From contig NZ_BCXE01000012.1 in NCBI RefSeq assembly GCF_001894945.1, positions 124,001 through 188,000 on the forward strand: a DNA stretch of 64,000 bases, given 5' to 3'. This DNA is from Rhodococcus ruber NBRC 15591 (GTDB lineage: Bacteria > Actinomycetota > Actinomycetes > Mycobacteriales > Mycobacteriaceae). Of this stretch, positions 1 through 9,448 are shown piece after piece (within the stretch, counting starts at the first letter, position 1; each line of letters begins with the position of its first letter). A program made the position numbers and the translations under genes. Below the pieces are notes generated by a model. It worked only from the letters and a program-made list of their open reading frames with translations, had not been told where the DNA came from and searched no databases.

Positions 1-736
1 CGGGCTGCTTCGCGGGCTCGGGGGCCGCCTGCTTCGCCGGCTCGGGCTCGGGCTCGGGCTTCGGTTCCGGCTTCGGTTCCGGCTTCGGTTCGGGCTTCGA
101 CGGCGCCGCGGCCGGGGTTCCCGACCCGATCACCGCGAGCTGTCCGCCGACCTCGACGGTCTCGTCCTCGTCGGCGTTGATCTCGAGGAGCACACCGGCC
201 ACAGGGGACGGGATCTCCGTGTCGACCTTGTCCGTGGACACCTCGAGCAGGGGTTCGTCTACCGCGATCTCGTCTCCGACAGACTTCAGCCACCGGGTGA
301 CGGTGCCTTCGGTCACGGACTCACCGAGCGCCGGCATGGTGACCGGAGTGCCTTCGGCGGAGCCGGTGTCGGAACCGGACGAAGCCGGCGCCGGCTCGGG
401 TTCCGGCTCGGGTTCGGGCTCCGGGGTGGACTGCTCCTCGGGCGCCGCCTCCTCCGACGGGGCGGCAGTGGGAGCGGTCGACGATCCTCCGTCGTCGGCG
501 GAGTCACCGATCACCGCCAGCTCACCGCCGATCTCGATCGTCTCGTCCTCCTGGGCGACGATCTTCACCAGCACACCGGCCGCGGGCGAGGGGATCTCGG
601 TGTCGACCTTGTCCGTGGAAACTTCGAGCAGCGGCTCGTCGACTTCGACCGTGTCTCCTTCCTGCTTGAGCCATCGCGTGACAGTTCCCTCGGTGACGCT
701 CTCACCAAGCGCTGGCATCTGGACGGAGAAGGCCAT
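1..736 (-). CDS. sucB: Dihydrolipoyl acyltransferase (E2) N-terminal part, partial
   Basis: This is the 5' part of an E2 component of the pyruvate/2-oxoglutarate dehydrogenase complexes; the rest lies left of the window. About 245 codons are present. Two lipoyl domains are visible, each with the lipoyl-lysine motif [14 protein letters not shown] (first lysine K43). They are joined by Pro/Glu/Ala-rich linkers containing PEPEPEP and KPEPKPEP runs, the flexible swinging-arm hinges typical of actinobacterial E2. Start chosen at ATG 736-734, giving [17 protein letters not shown], a standard lipoyl-domain N-terminus. In M. tuberculosis the corresponding gene is dlaT/sucB (Rv2215), shared by PDH and the peroxynitrite reductase system. 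The catalytic domain is not visible, so succinyl versus acetyl preference is not shown here. Confidence 0.93.
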   Translation of the reverse strand, partial: MAFSVQMPALGESVTEGTVTRWLKQEGDTVEVDEPLLEVSTDKVDTEIPSPAAGVLVKIVAQEDETIEIGGELAVIGDSADDGGSSTAPTAAPSEEAAPEEQSTPEPEPEPEPEPAPASSGSDTGSAEGTPVTMPALGESVTEGTVTRWLKSVGDEIAVDEPLLEVSTDKVDTEIPSPVAGVLLEINADEDETVEVGGQLAVIGSGTPAAAPSKPEPKPEPKPEPKPEPEPEPAKQAAPEPAKQP

Positions 737-788
737 GTCTGTTGACTCCTCGACGGTTGTATTCGGGTGTGTTGAGTTGTGCCGACCG

Positions 789-826
789 ATGGTCGCGGAC
801 CATTGTGTGGTCGCTGACCATTGTGC
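789..826. promoter_or_regulatory. Tandem palindromic operator-like repeats upstream of sucB
   Basis: Two adjacent copies of an 18-bp unit (791-808 and 809-826, two mismatches) each contain a palindrome: ATGGTC-GCG-GACCAT at 789-803 and TGGTC-GCT-GACCA at 808-820. They lie 53-90 bp upstream of the sucB start codon. The half-sites resemble those of FadR-type GntR regulators, but the central spacer is 3 bases rather than 1. The regulator is unknown. Confidence 0.45.
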
Positions 827-952
827 TCGAGGCCACGGTCTCGTGCGGTGTCTTGCGGTGTTCGGTTGAGACCACACCCGATGCCGGGTATGACCTCGAC
901 CATCCTTGCACTGATCCCTCGGCGGCGTTCGACGAGGGTTGGGTCGCGTGCG

Positions 953-988
953 CCCGCGCGTCCCCGCAACCCGGCAGGGACGCGCGGG
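953..988 (-). terminator. Hairpin downstream of pepA
   Basis: A 12-bp perfect inverted repeat (953-964 with 977-988, 12-base loop) begins five bases after the pepA stop in the direction of transcription. No U-tract follows, as is common in high-GC actinobacterial terminators. Confidence 0.5.
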
Positions 989-993
989 ACGGA

Positions 994-2502
994 TCACCCG
1001 TTGTTCGCGATGTCCTCGATGACGGCGATGAGGGTGCGCACCGGGACGCCGGTGCCGCCCTTGCCGACATAGCCGAACGGGCTCCCGGTGTTGAAGGCCG
1101 GCCCGGCGATGTCGATGTGGGCCCACTGCACACCCTCGGCGACGAACTCCTTCAGGTACAGGCCGGCGGCGAGCATCCCGCCCCAGCGATGCGGCGTGAC
1201 GTTGGCCAGGTCGGCGACCCGGGACTTCAGGTCCGCGCGCAGCTCGGCCGGCAACGGCATCGCCCACCCGTTCTCCCCCACCTCCTGCGAGAGCCGGGCG
1301 ACGCGGTCCCGGAACTCGTCGGTGCCCATGACGCCGGGCGTCCGCGTCCCCAGCGCGACCATCTGCGCGCCGGTGAGCGTCGCGGTGTCGATCAGGTAGT
1401 CGGGCTCGTCCTCGCAGGCGCGGACGATGGCGTCGGCCAGGATGAGACGGCCCTCGGCGTCCGTGTTGATCACCTCGACGGTGGTGCCGCCGTACTGGGT
1501 CAGCACGTCGCCGGGTCGCTGTGCCGTCGCGGACGGCATGTTCTCGGCCATCGGTACCGTCGCGGTCACGTCCGCCGCCACGCCGAGCTTCGCGGCGAGC
1601 ACGACCGTCGCGACCACCGCCGCCGCACCCCCCATGTCGGACGTCATGTTCTCCATCCCGGCGGCCGGCTTGATGGAGATGCCGCCGGTGTCGAACGTGA
1701 TGCCCTTGCCGACGAGCGCGACCTTCGGAGCCTTCCGCTTCTTCGCCGAGTAGCTCAGGCGCACGAGCCGCGGCGGACGCGACGATCCCTTGCCGACCCC
1801 GACGATGCCGCCGTAACCCTGCTGCTCGAGCGCCTTCTCGTCCAGCACCTCGACCTTCAACCCGGCGGCGGTGCCGAGCGCCTTCGCGCGCTCGGCGAAC
1901 TCGGCCGGGAACAGGTGACTCGGCGGGGTGTCGACGAACCGGCGGGCGGTGGCGACCGCCTCGGCGACGGCGACCGACCGGGCCAGCTCCGCCTTGGCCT
2001 CTCGGGCGCGGGGCGACGAGACGAGCAGTTCGATCCGGGCCGGCGGCTGCGCGTCGCCGGCGTTCGACTTGGTGGTGCGGAACTCGGTGAACGTGTAGGC
2101 GCCGAGCGCGAAGCCCTCTGCGGTTGCGCCGAGATCCACGGCGGACAGGGTCGTCGCGACCACGGGGACGCCGGCGAGGGCGCGCGCCGCAGCGCCGGCG
2201 GAGCGGCGCACCTGCTCGGCGTCGAGCTTGTCGGCGGCGCCGAGCCCGACGGCGAGGACGCTGGTGACCGGCAGGGCGGCGGGCGCGGGGATCCGGGTGA
2301 CCTCCTCGGCTCTGCCCTCGGCGCCGACGGACTGCAGGGCGTCGAGCAGTCCGCCGAGGACGTCCTCGTCCACCAGGCCGTCGCCGAGCAGGGCCTCGGG
2401 GCCGCCGTCGCCGGCGGTCAGCCCGACGACGAGGACGTCCGCGCGCTTGGACACGCTTCCGGCGAGAACGAGTTCGGGAAGGGTGGGCGAAAGGGCACTC
2501 AC
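994..2502 (-). CDS. pepA: Leucyl aminopeptidase (M17)
   Basis: A cytosolic M17 metallo-aminopeptidase that removes N-terminal residues from peptides. The 502-residue length is normal. The diagnostic active-site block NTDAEGRL is at residues 346-353, and the metal/lysine block [10 protein letters not shown] lies in the middle of the protein, followed by a Met/Gly-rich SDMGGAAA stretch. Start GTG/ATG at 2502 gives [15 protein letters not shown]; it faces gcvT, which is divergent. The M. tuberculosis equivalent (Rv2213, pepB) sits in the same place between dlaT and gcvT. Only a hairpin and the sucB promoter region separate it from sucB. Confidence 0.95.
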   Translation of the reverse strand: MSALSPTLPELVLAGSVSKRADVLVVGLTAGDGGPEALLGDGLVDEDVLGGLLDALQSVGAEGRAEEVTRIPAPAALPVTSVLAVGLGAADKLDAEQVRRSAGAAARALAGVPVVATTLSAVDLGATAEGFALGAYTFTEFRTTKSNAGDAQPPARIELLVSSPRAREAKAELARSVAVAEAVATARRFVDTPPSHLFPAEFAERAKALGTAAGLKVEVLDEKALEQQGYGGIVGVGKGSSRPPRLVRLSYSAKKRKAPKVALVGKGITFDTGGISIKPAAGMENMTSDMGGAAAVVATVVLAAKLGVAADVTATVPMAENMPSATAQRPGDVLTQYGGTTVEVINTDAEGRLILADAIVRACEDEPDYLIDTATLTGAQMVALGTRTPGVMGTDEFRDRVARLSQEVGENGWAMPLPAELRADLKSRVADLANVTPHRWGGMLAAGLYLKEFVAEGVQWAHIDIAGPAFNTGSPFGYVGKGGTGVPVRTLIAVIEDIANNG

Positions 2503-2563
2503 AGGCGTCTCCTAGGGGGGAAGGGGGTCGTGGCACCGATGCTAGTGATCTCGGGGGGTGGGA

Positions 2564-2569
2564 TAGCGT
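2564..2569 (+). promoter_or_regulatory. Leaderless -10 element of gcvT
   Basis: TAGCGT ends seven bases before the ATG at 2577, the TANNNT spacing seen at several leaderless starts in this window. It favours ATG 2577 over the in-frame GTG at 2568. Confidence 0.5.
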
Positions 2570-2576
2570 GGGGCAC

Positions 2577-3677
2577 ATGAGCGACCAGCCACTGCTGCAG
2601 GGCCCGATCCACGCCGTCCACACCGAACTCGGAGCGACCTTCGCGGCCTTCGGTGGCTGGCAGATGCCCGTTTCGTACGCCGGTACCGTGGCCGAGCACA
2701 CCGCCGTGCGCGAGAACGTCGGCCTGTTCGACGTCAGTCATCTGGGCAAGGCTCTCGTCGCCGGACCGGGCGCGGCGGACTATGTCGACGCCACCCTCAC
2801 CAACGACCTGCGCAAGATCGGGCCGGGCAAGGCGCAGTACACCCTCTGCTGCACCGAGTCCGGCGGTGTCACCGACGACCTGATCGTCTACTACGTCTCC
2901 GACGAGGAACTGTTCCTCGTGCCGAACGCCGCGAACACCGCAGCGGTCGTCGAGGTCCTCGCCGCGCATGCCCCCGAAGGCGTGACGGTGACGAACCAGC
3001 ACCGGGACCACGGTGTGTTCGCCGTGCAGGGACCGAACTCCGAGGCCGTCCTGCAGGGGCTGGGGCTGCCCACCGACCTGGGCTACATGAGCTTCGTGGA
3101 CGCCCGGTGGAACGATCTGCCGGTACGGGTGTGCCGCACCGGATACACCGGTGAGCGCGGCTTCGAACTGGTGCCGCGGTGGGCCGACGCCGAGTCGCTG
3201 TTCCGTGCCCTGGCCGACGCCGTGCGTGCGGCCGGCGGTCAGGCCGCCGGCCTCGGGGCTCGCGACACTCTGCGGACCGAGATGGGATACCCGTTGCACG
3301 GGCACGAACTGTCGGAGGCCATCTCGCCCCTGCAGGCTCGCTGCGGGTGGGCCGTGGGCTGGAGCAAGCCGGCCTTCCGCGGCCGCGCGGCGCTCGTCGC
3401 GGAGAAGGAGTCCGGTCCGGCGCGGCGACTGTGGGGCGTGCGGGCGCTCGACCGCGGGGTGCTGCGACCCGGCCTGAAGGTGTTGCGCGACGGAACTCCG
3501 GTGGGGGAGACGACGTCCGGCACGTTCTCCCCGACGTTGAAGGTCGGGATCGCGCTGGCGCTTCTCGAGACGGCGGGGGACCCGGCCGCCGGTGACGAGG
3601 TCACGGTCGACGTCCGTGGACGCGCCCTGCGCGCCCAGCTCGTCGCGCCTCCGTTCGTGCCCGACCACACCAAGTAG
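2577..3677 (+). CDS. gcvT: Glycine cleavage system T protein (aminomethyltransferase)
   Basis: Transfers the one-carbon unit from the aminomethyl-lipoyl H protein to tetrahydrofolate, releasing ammonia. The 366-residue protein shows the family folate-binding region near the N-terminus ([19 protein letters not shown], then [10 protein letters not shown]) and the C-terminal [21 protein letters not shown] block. ATG 2577 (MSDQPLL) is preferred to GTG 2568 because a TANNNT promoter element sits directly upstream. The other gcv genes are not in the window. ilvE follows on the same strand after 33 bases, but it has its own promoter-like element. Confidence 0.95.
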   Translation: MSDQPLLQGPIHAVHTELGATFAAFGGWQMPVSYAGTVAEHTAVRENVGLFDVSHLGKALVAGPGAADYVDATLTNDLRKIGPGKAQYTLCCTESGGVTDDLIVYYVSDEELFLVPNAANTAAVVEVLAAHAPEGVTVTNQHRDHGVFAVQGPNSEAVLQGLGLPTDLGYMSFVDARWNDLPVRVCRTGYTGERGFELVPRWADAESLFRALADAVRAAGGQAAGLGARDTLRTEMGYPLHGHELSEAISPLQARCGWAVGWSKPAFRGRAALVAEKESGPARRLWGVRALDRGVLRPGLKVLRDGTPVGETTSGTFSPTLKVGIALALLETAGDPAAGDEVTVDVRGRALRAQLVAPPFVPDHTK

Positions 3678-3696
3678 GACCGTGCGGGCGGTTCGA

Positions 3697-3702
3697 TAGG
3701 AT
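3697..3702 (+). promoter_or_regulatory. Leaderless -10 element of ilvE
   Basis: TAGGAT lies eight bases upstream of the ilvE ATG at 3711, consistent with a transcript starting at or next to the start codon. No Shine-Dalgarno sequence is visible. Confidence 0.45.
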
Positions 3703-3710
3703 CAACGGTC

Positions 3711-4814
<1,104 letters not shown>

Positions 4815-4819
4815 GGCCG

Positions 4820-4844
4820 GCGGCCGTCGCTACCCGACGGCCGC
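4820..4844. terminator. Bidirectional hairpin between ilvE and cobS
   Basis: A 10-bp perfect inverted repeat (4820-4829 with 4835-4844, 5-base loop) spans the gap between the convergent stops and includes the last codons of cobS. Confidence 0.6.
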
Positions 4845-5582
4845 GCTCAGCGCCGCCGCCACCACCGTCACCGTCGTCTCGAGGCCGGCTCCGAGCGCGT
4901 CGCCGTTGAGGCCGCCGAACCTGCGCACGCAGTGCCGCACCAGCAGCAGTGCGGCCACGAGCCCCACGGCGACCGTCGCCGGACCGGTCCACCAGGCGCC
5001 GGGCACGCACCAGGCGGCCGCGACAGCAGCGACGACGGCCCACAGGACGCCCACCCCCAGCGGCTGCGTCCCGGCGACCAGGGCACCGAACCCGCTGCCC
5101 GGTGCTGCGGCCACACCGCGGCGGCATGCGAGCACGACCGCGACCCGGCCGGCGGTGACCGCGAGGACCACGGCGAACCAGGATCGAGCGTCGGCGAGCG
5201 CCCCGAACGAGGCCGCCTGCGCTCCCAGCACGAGTACCAGGGTGGCCACCCCGAACGGCCCGGCGCCGCCCGACTTCATCACCTCACGTGCCCGCTCCGG
5301 CGGCCCGTAGCAGCCGAGCCCGTCGGCGGTGTCGCACAGGCCGTCGAGGTGCATGCCCCGCGTCGCGAGGCCCAGAAATCCCACCCCGATCAGGCCGGCG
5401 AGCAGGGGAGTGCAGCCGGCGGCGACGGCCGCCCAGAGCGCGCCCGCGGTGCCCAGGCCCAGCACGAGGCCGGCCACCGGTGCCGCAGCGATGGCCGCGC
5501 CCGCCGCGCTGCGATCGATGTGCCCCGGCCCCCGGATCGGCAGCACCGTGAGCCAGGACAGAGCGAGAGCGACGCCGCGCAT
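4830..5582 (-). CDS. cobS: Adenosylcobinamide-GDP ribazoletransferase (cobalamin synthase)
   Basis: The final step of cobalamin assembly: joins adenosylcobinamide-GDP to alpha-ribazole (phosphate) in the membrane. The 250-residue protein is highly hydrophobic with about six to seven membrane segments and carries the family signature DGLCDTADGLG at residues 80-90. Start ATG 5582-5580 ([19 protein letters not shown]) is the standard CobS N-terminus; longer in-frame upstream sequence is a shadow of cobT. The start overlaps the cobT stop by one base (TGATG), so the two are translationally coupled. Confidence 0.93.
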   Translation of the reverse strand: MRGVALALSWLTVLPIRGPGHIDRSAAGAAIAAAPVAGLVLGLGTAGALWAAVAAGCTPLLAGLIGVGFLGLATRGMHLDGLCDTADGLGCYGPPERAREVMKSGGAGPFGVATLVLVLGAQAASFGALADARSWFAVVLAVTAGRVAVVLACRRGVAAAPGSGFGALVAGTQPLGVGVLWAVVAAVAAAWCVPGAWWTGPATVAVGLVAALLLVRHCVRRFGGLNGDALGAGLETTVTVVAAALSAAVG

Positions 5583-6685
5583 CAGTCGCCGCGCGGCTCG
5601 GCGACCGGCGCGCCGTCCTCGTCGCGGGTGCTCACGCCGGCCTCGGCGAACGTGGCCATGTTCGTGAGCACCGCGACCGCACCGTGCAGGATCGGCAGCG
5701 CGGCAACCGCTCCCGAACCCTCGCCGAGACGCATTCCCAAGTCGACGAGGGGGTCGAGGTTCAGGTGCCGCAGGGCCAGCGTATGGGCCGGTTCGGTGGA
5801 GCGGTGCCCGGCGACCCACCAGTCCCGGGCCCCGGGAGCCAGCTCCTCGGCGACGAGCGCGGCAGCGGTGACGACGACCCCGTCGAGCACGACCGGGGTC
5901 CGGCGCACCGACGCCTGCGCGAGGTAACCGGCCATCGCGGCGAGGTCGGCACCGCCGGCGGTGCGCAGCAGGGCCACCGGGTTGCGGGCGTGAGGCCGGG
6001 CGCGGCGCATTGCGTCGCGGATCGCGGCGACCTTGCGCATCCAGGCGGCGTCGTCGATCCCGGTGCCACGGCCCACCGCCGCGACGGGTTCGGTGCCGGT
6101 GAGGGTGGCGATCAGCGCCGTGGCAGGGGTGGTGTTCCCGATACCCATGTCGCCCGCGACGAGGAGGTCGGCTCCCGCGTCGACCTCCTCGTCGGCGACG
6201 GTTCGTCCGGCGGCGATCGCCTGCAGGGTCTCCTGCTCGGTGAGCGCGTCCTCCCGGTCGACGGCGCCGCTCGACCGGCGCACCTTGTGCGCGGAGACGG
6301 CCGGATCCGTGTCGCCGTCGACGGCCATGTCCACGACCCGGACCCCGGCGCCGGCGACCCCGGCGAGCACGTTGACCGCGGCGCCACCGGCGAGGAAGTT
6401 GGCGACCATCTGAGCGGTGACCTCGGGGGGGTACGCGGAGACGCCGCCGCGGGCTACCCCGTGATCACCGGCGAACACCACCACGCGGGGGCGGGCGAAC
6501 GGCCGGGGCGGGACCTGCCCCTGGCAGGACGCGACCCAGCAGCCCAGTTCCTCCAGCCGGCCGAGGGAACCGGCAGGCTTGGTGAGGTCGCGCTGTCGGC
6601 CTTCGGCGCGCCGGCGGACCTCCGGATCGGGCGCGACGACGGGCGGGAAGACGACGTCGGCGGAGGAAACGGATTCGCTGCTCAC
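5582..6685 (-). CDS. cobT: Nicotinate-nucleotide--dimethylbenzimidazole phosphoribosyltransferase
   Basis: Makes alpha-ribazole phosphate, the lower-ligand nucleotide of vitamin B12, for the coupled downstream cobS. The 367 residues fit the family. Visible landmarks are [15 protein letters not shown] near the N-terminus, [22 protein letters not shown] in the middle and the C-terminal LRLGEGSGA region. Start ATG 6685 ([16 protein letters not shown]). cobU (adenosylcobinamide kinase/guanylyltransferase), often next to cobT-cobS, is not adjacent here. I see no cobalamin riboswitch in the upstream 130 bases. Confidence 0.94.
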   Translation of the reverse strand: MSSESVSSADVVFPPVVAPDPEVRRRAEGRQRDLTKPAGSLGRLEELGCWVASCQGQVPPRPFARPRVVVFAGDHGVARGGVSAYPPEVTAQMVANFLAGGAAVNVLAGVAGAGVRVVDMAVDGDTDPAVSAHKVRRSSGAVDREDALTEQETLQAIAAGRTVADEEVDAGADLLVAGDMGIGNTTPATALIATLTGTEPVAAVGRGTGIDDAAWMRKVAAIRDAMRRARPHARNPVALLRTAGGADLAAMAGYLAQASVRRTPVVLDGVVVTAAALVAEELAPGARDWWVAGHRSTEPAHTLALRHLNLDPLVDLGMRLGEGSGAVAALPILHGAVAVLTNMATFAEAGVSTRDEDGAPVAEPRGD

Positions 6686-6819
6686 GGGGCACCTTTCACG
6701 AAGTCGCGGAGGCCGAAGCCACCGCTGGACGCTATCAACCCGCTCTGCGGCAGAAAATCGACGGTAGATGGCCTTGCTGCCACTGTCTCGGCCGGGTCGC
6801 CGGCGACAGACTGTCCGTC

Positions 6820-7035
6820 ATGAGCCAGGTCGTCGTGATCGTCCTCGTGCTGGCCACGCTCTTCGCCGGGCTCGAGCTCGCGCGGGCCCGTTCCCGTCCC
6901 GCGCCGCGCTGGGTGACCCGGGCATGGTGGCGCTGTGACCATTTCCGGCCGCACGATCCGTCGCCCCACGGTGGCGACCCGTCGGCCGGCTGGGTGCGCA
7001 CCACGATCGACGCGCGCCGGTCGCCGCAGCACTGA
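6820..7035 (+). CDS. Small putative membrane protein of unknown function
   Basis: A 71-residue reading frame, not recognised as a known family. Residues 2-20 (SQVVVIVLVLATLFAGLEL) form one membrane segment or uncleaved signal anchor, followed by a basic stretch and a Trp/His-rich tail. Almost every third codon position is G or C, as in neighbouring real genes, which supports coding. There is no clear ribosome binding site. It lies between cobT and the convergent DUF3043 gene, and its last codons run into the 27-bp tandem repeat array. It could be a chance reading frame. Confidence 0.45.
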   Translation: MSQVVVIVLVLATLFAGLELARARSRPAPRWVTRAWWRCDHFRPHDPSPHGGDPSAGWVRTTIDARRSPQH

Positions 7036-7121
7036 TCGGCGTGCCGGTCGCCGCAGCACTGACCAGTGTGCCGGTCGCCGCAGCACTGACCGGTGTGCCG
7101 GTCGCCGCAGCACTCACCGGC
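7014..7121. repeat. 27-bp tandem repeat, four copies
   Basis: Four near-identical 27-bp units (7014-7040, 7041-7067, 7068-7094, 7095-7121), then a partial fifth copy. The core is GCCGGTCGCCGCAGCACTGA. Units differ at one to four positions. The array overlaps the end of the small gene at 6820-7035 and stops just before the end of the convergent DUF3043 gene. CCGGT and ACCGG at unit ends can pair to form hairpins. Confidence 0.9.
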
Positions 7122-7138
7122 GTGCCGGTGGGCTGCGG

Positions 7139-7804
7139 TCAGACGGCGTCGCCGGGGGAGACCCGGGGCAGCGGCGCCCGGAGCTTGCGGATCTGGGAGG
7201 CCCGCACGAACGCGTACCACCCGAGACCGAAACCGCCCTCGGTGGTGTCGGGGAAACGGGCCCGGACCTTCTTGTTCACGAGACGGCCGAGGTAGATCCC
7301 CTCGATCACCATGAGCACGATCATCGCGAACATCGCGAGCGTCACGTACTGCTGGACCACCGGACCGAGGAACATCGTCATGATGAGGATGAGCGCCATC
7401 GGCATGAACAGACCCACGAGGTTGCGGCGGCTGTCCACCAGATCGCGGACGTAGGCCCGCACGGGACCCTTGTCGCGGGGCAGCAGGTACTTCTCCTCGC
7501 CGGCGAGCATCCGGGTGCGGCGCTCGCCCGCGGCGGCGCGGCGCTCGGCGGCTCGAGCCTTGCGTTCGTCCTTGGAGAGGGACTGCTTGGCTGCCTTGCG
7601 GCGTGCCCGCGCCTCCTTGGCGGTCAACGGAGCCGGAGCGACGGGACCGCGCCGACGCGCTTCGGCCTCCCGGCGCTTCGGAGTGGGACGGCCCTTGCCG
7701 GTCGTCCCCTTGCCCCCCTCGGACTGCGGGGCGGCGACGGACTCGGACACACCGAGGTCCTCGTTGTCGGATTCGTCGGAACCGCCGCGGCGTAGCAACT
7801 TCAC
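7139..7804 (-). CDS. DUF3043 family membrane protein
   Basis: A conserved actinobacterial protein of 221 residues, similar in place and architecture to M. tuberculosis Rv2206. The N-terminal 95 residues are charged and rich in Lys/Arg/Ala/Glu (KRREAEARRRGP, KEARARRKAAKQ), probably cytosolic and partly helical. Two membrane segments follow at about residues 130-148 and 152-172 (LVGLFMPMALILIMTMFLG; YVTLAMFAMIVLMVIEGIYLG). The C-terminus has the family-conserved FPDTTEGGFGLGWYAFVRASQIRKLRAP. The function is unknown. It is divergent from the HesB-like gene. Confidence 0.88.
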   Translation of the reverse strand: MKLLRRGGSDESDNEDLGVSESVAAPQSEGGKGTTGKGRPTPKRREAEARRRGPVAPAPLTAKEARARRKAAKQSLSKDERKARAAERRAAAGERRTRMLAGEEKYLLPRDKGPVRAYVRDLVDSRRNLVGLFMPMALILIMTMFLGPVVQQYVTLAMFAMIVLMVIEGIYLGRLVNKKVRARFPDTTEGGFGLGWYAFVRASQIRKLRAPLPRVSPGDAV

Positions 7805-7949
7805 CCCTCCAGGCTATGGGAAAACCGGCCCGGCCGGGAAATCGCCCCCGGTCAGGCCCCCGCGCGGTCCGGTACCGCGCATGAGGAATAGATCCGCGCG
7901 CGGTACCGTTGAGGGAACCGGGTTTCACACGAAAGACGAGGGAGCGCCC

Positions 7950-8300
7950 ATGACTGTGCAGGACGAGACCGCCACTCACGGCGTCACCATGACCGAGGCC
8001 GCCTCCGCCAAGGCGAAGGCACTGCTCGACCAGGAGGGCCGCGACGACCTCTCGCTGCGCATCGCCGTGCAGCCGGGTGGGTGTGCCGGCCTTCGCTACC
8101 AGCTGTTCTTCGACGACCGGACGCTCGACGGTGATCTCACCCGTGACTTCGGTGGCGTCGTCCTCGCCGTCGACCGGATGAGCGCGCCCTACGTCGAAGG
8201 CGCGTCGATCGACTTCGTCGACACGATCGAGAAGCAGGGCTTCACGATCGACAACCCGAACGCCACCGGCTCCTGCGCCTGCGGCGATTCGTTCAACTGA
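7950..8300 (+). CDS. erpA: HesB/IscA/ErpA-type iron-sulfur carrier protein
   Basis: An A-type carrier that binds or delivers Fe-S clusters. The 116-residue protein has the three conserved cysteines of the family: C45 in QPGGCAGLRY, and C109 and C111 in GSCACGDSF at the C-terminus. Start ATG 7950, preceded by AGGGAG eight bases upstream. The M. tuberculosis counterpart is Rv2204c, also between the DUF3043 gene and the sugar/adenosine kinase. Which apo-proteins it serves is not shown; the nearby qcrA Rieske protein is an obvious candidate, by inference only. A strong hairpin follows, so it is probably monocistronic. Confidence 0.92.
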   Translation: MTVQDETATHGVTMTEAASAKAKALLDQEGRDDLSLRIAVQPGGCAGLRYQLFFDDRTLDGDLTRDFGGVVLAVDRMSAPYVEGASIDFVDTIEKQGFTIDNPNATGSCACGDSFN

Positions 8301-8312
8301 CGCAGGTCCCGT

Positions 8313-8350
8313 AGTGCGGCCCCGGCGCGATCTCGCGTCGGGGTCGCACT
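8313..8350 (+). terminator. Strong hairpin downstream of the erpA-like gene
   Basis: An 18-bp stem (8313-8330 with 8333-8350) with a two-base gap at the tip and only two G-U pairs, starting 12 bases after the stop codon. Confidence 0.7.
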
Positions 8351-8377
8351 GCTGTCCGGTGGGTGCGGGTAGCGTGA

Positions 8378-9385
<1,008 letters not shown>

Positions 9386-9386
9386 C

Positions 9387-9438
9387 CGGCCGGTGTGCCT
9401 TTTGGGCGGTCCCCACCGCCCAAAAGGCACACCGGCCG
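9387..9438. terminator. Perfect 24-bp bidirectional terminator between adoK and asnB
   Basis: Left arm 9387-9410 pairs without mismatch to right arm 9415-9438 around a CCCC loop. The stem contains internal TTTT and AAAA runs, so on either strand a T-rich tract lies inside the structure. It sits in the 63-base gap between convergent stops. Confidence 0.85.
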
Positions 9439-9448
9439 CGGAGCGGCC

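Noticed and set aside
2503-2576. Glycine riboswitch upstream of gcvT
   Set aside because: The gap is only 74 bases, lacks glycine aptamer motifs and appears to contain a leaderless promoter.
742-2580. A 612-codon plus-strand frame over pepA
   Set aside because: Antisense to a clear M17 peptidase with Arg/Gly/His-rich shadow sequence.
6686-6819. Cobalamin riboswitch upstream of cobT
   Set aside because: Only an isolated GCCACTG-like string is present, on the wrong strand, and the B12-box context is missing.
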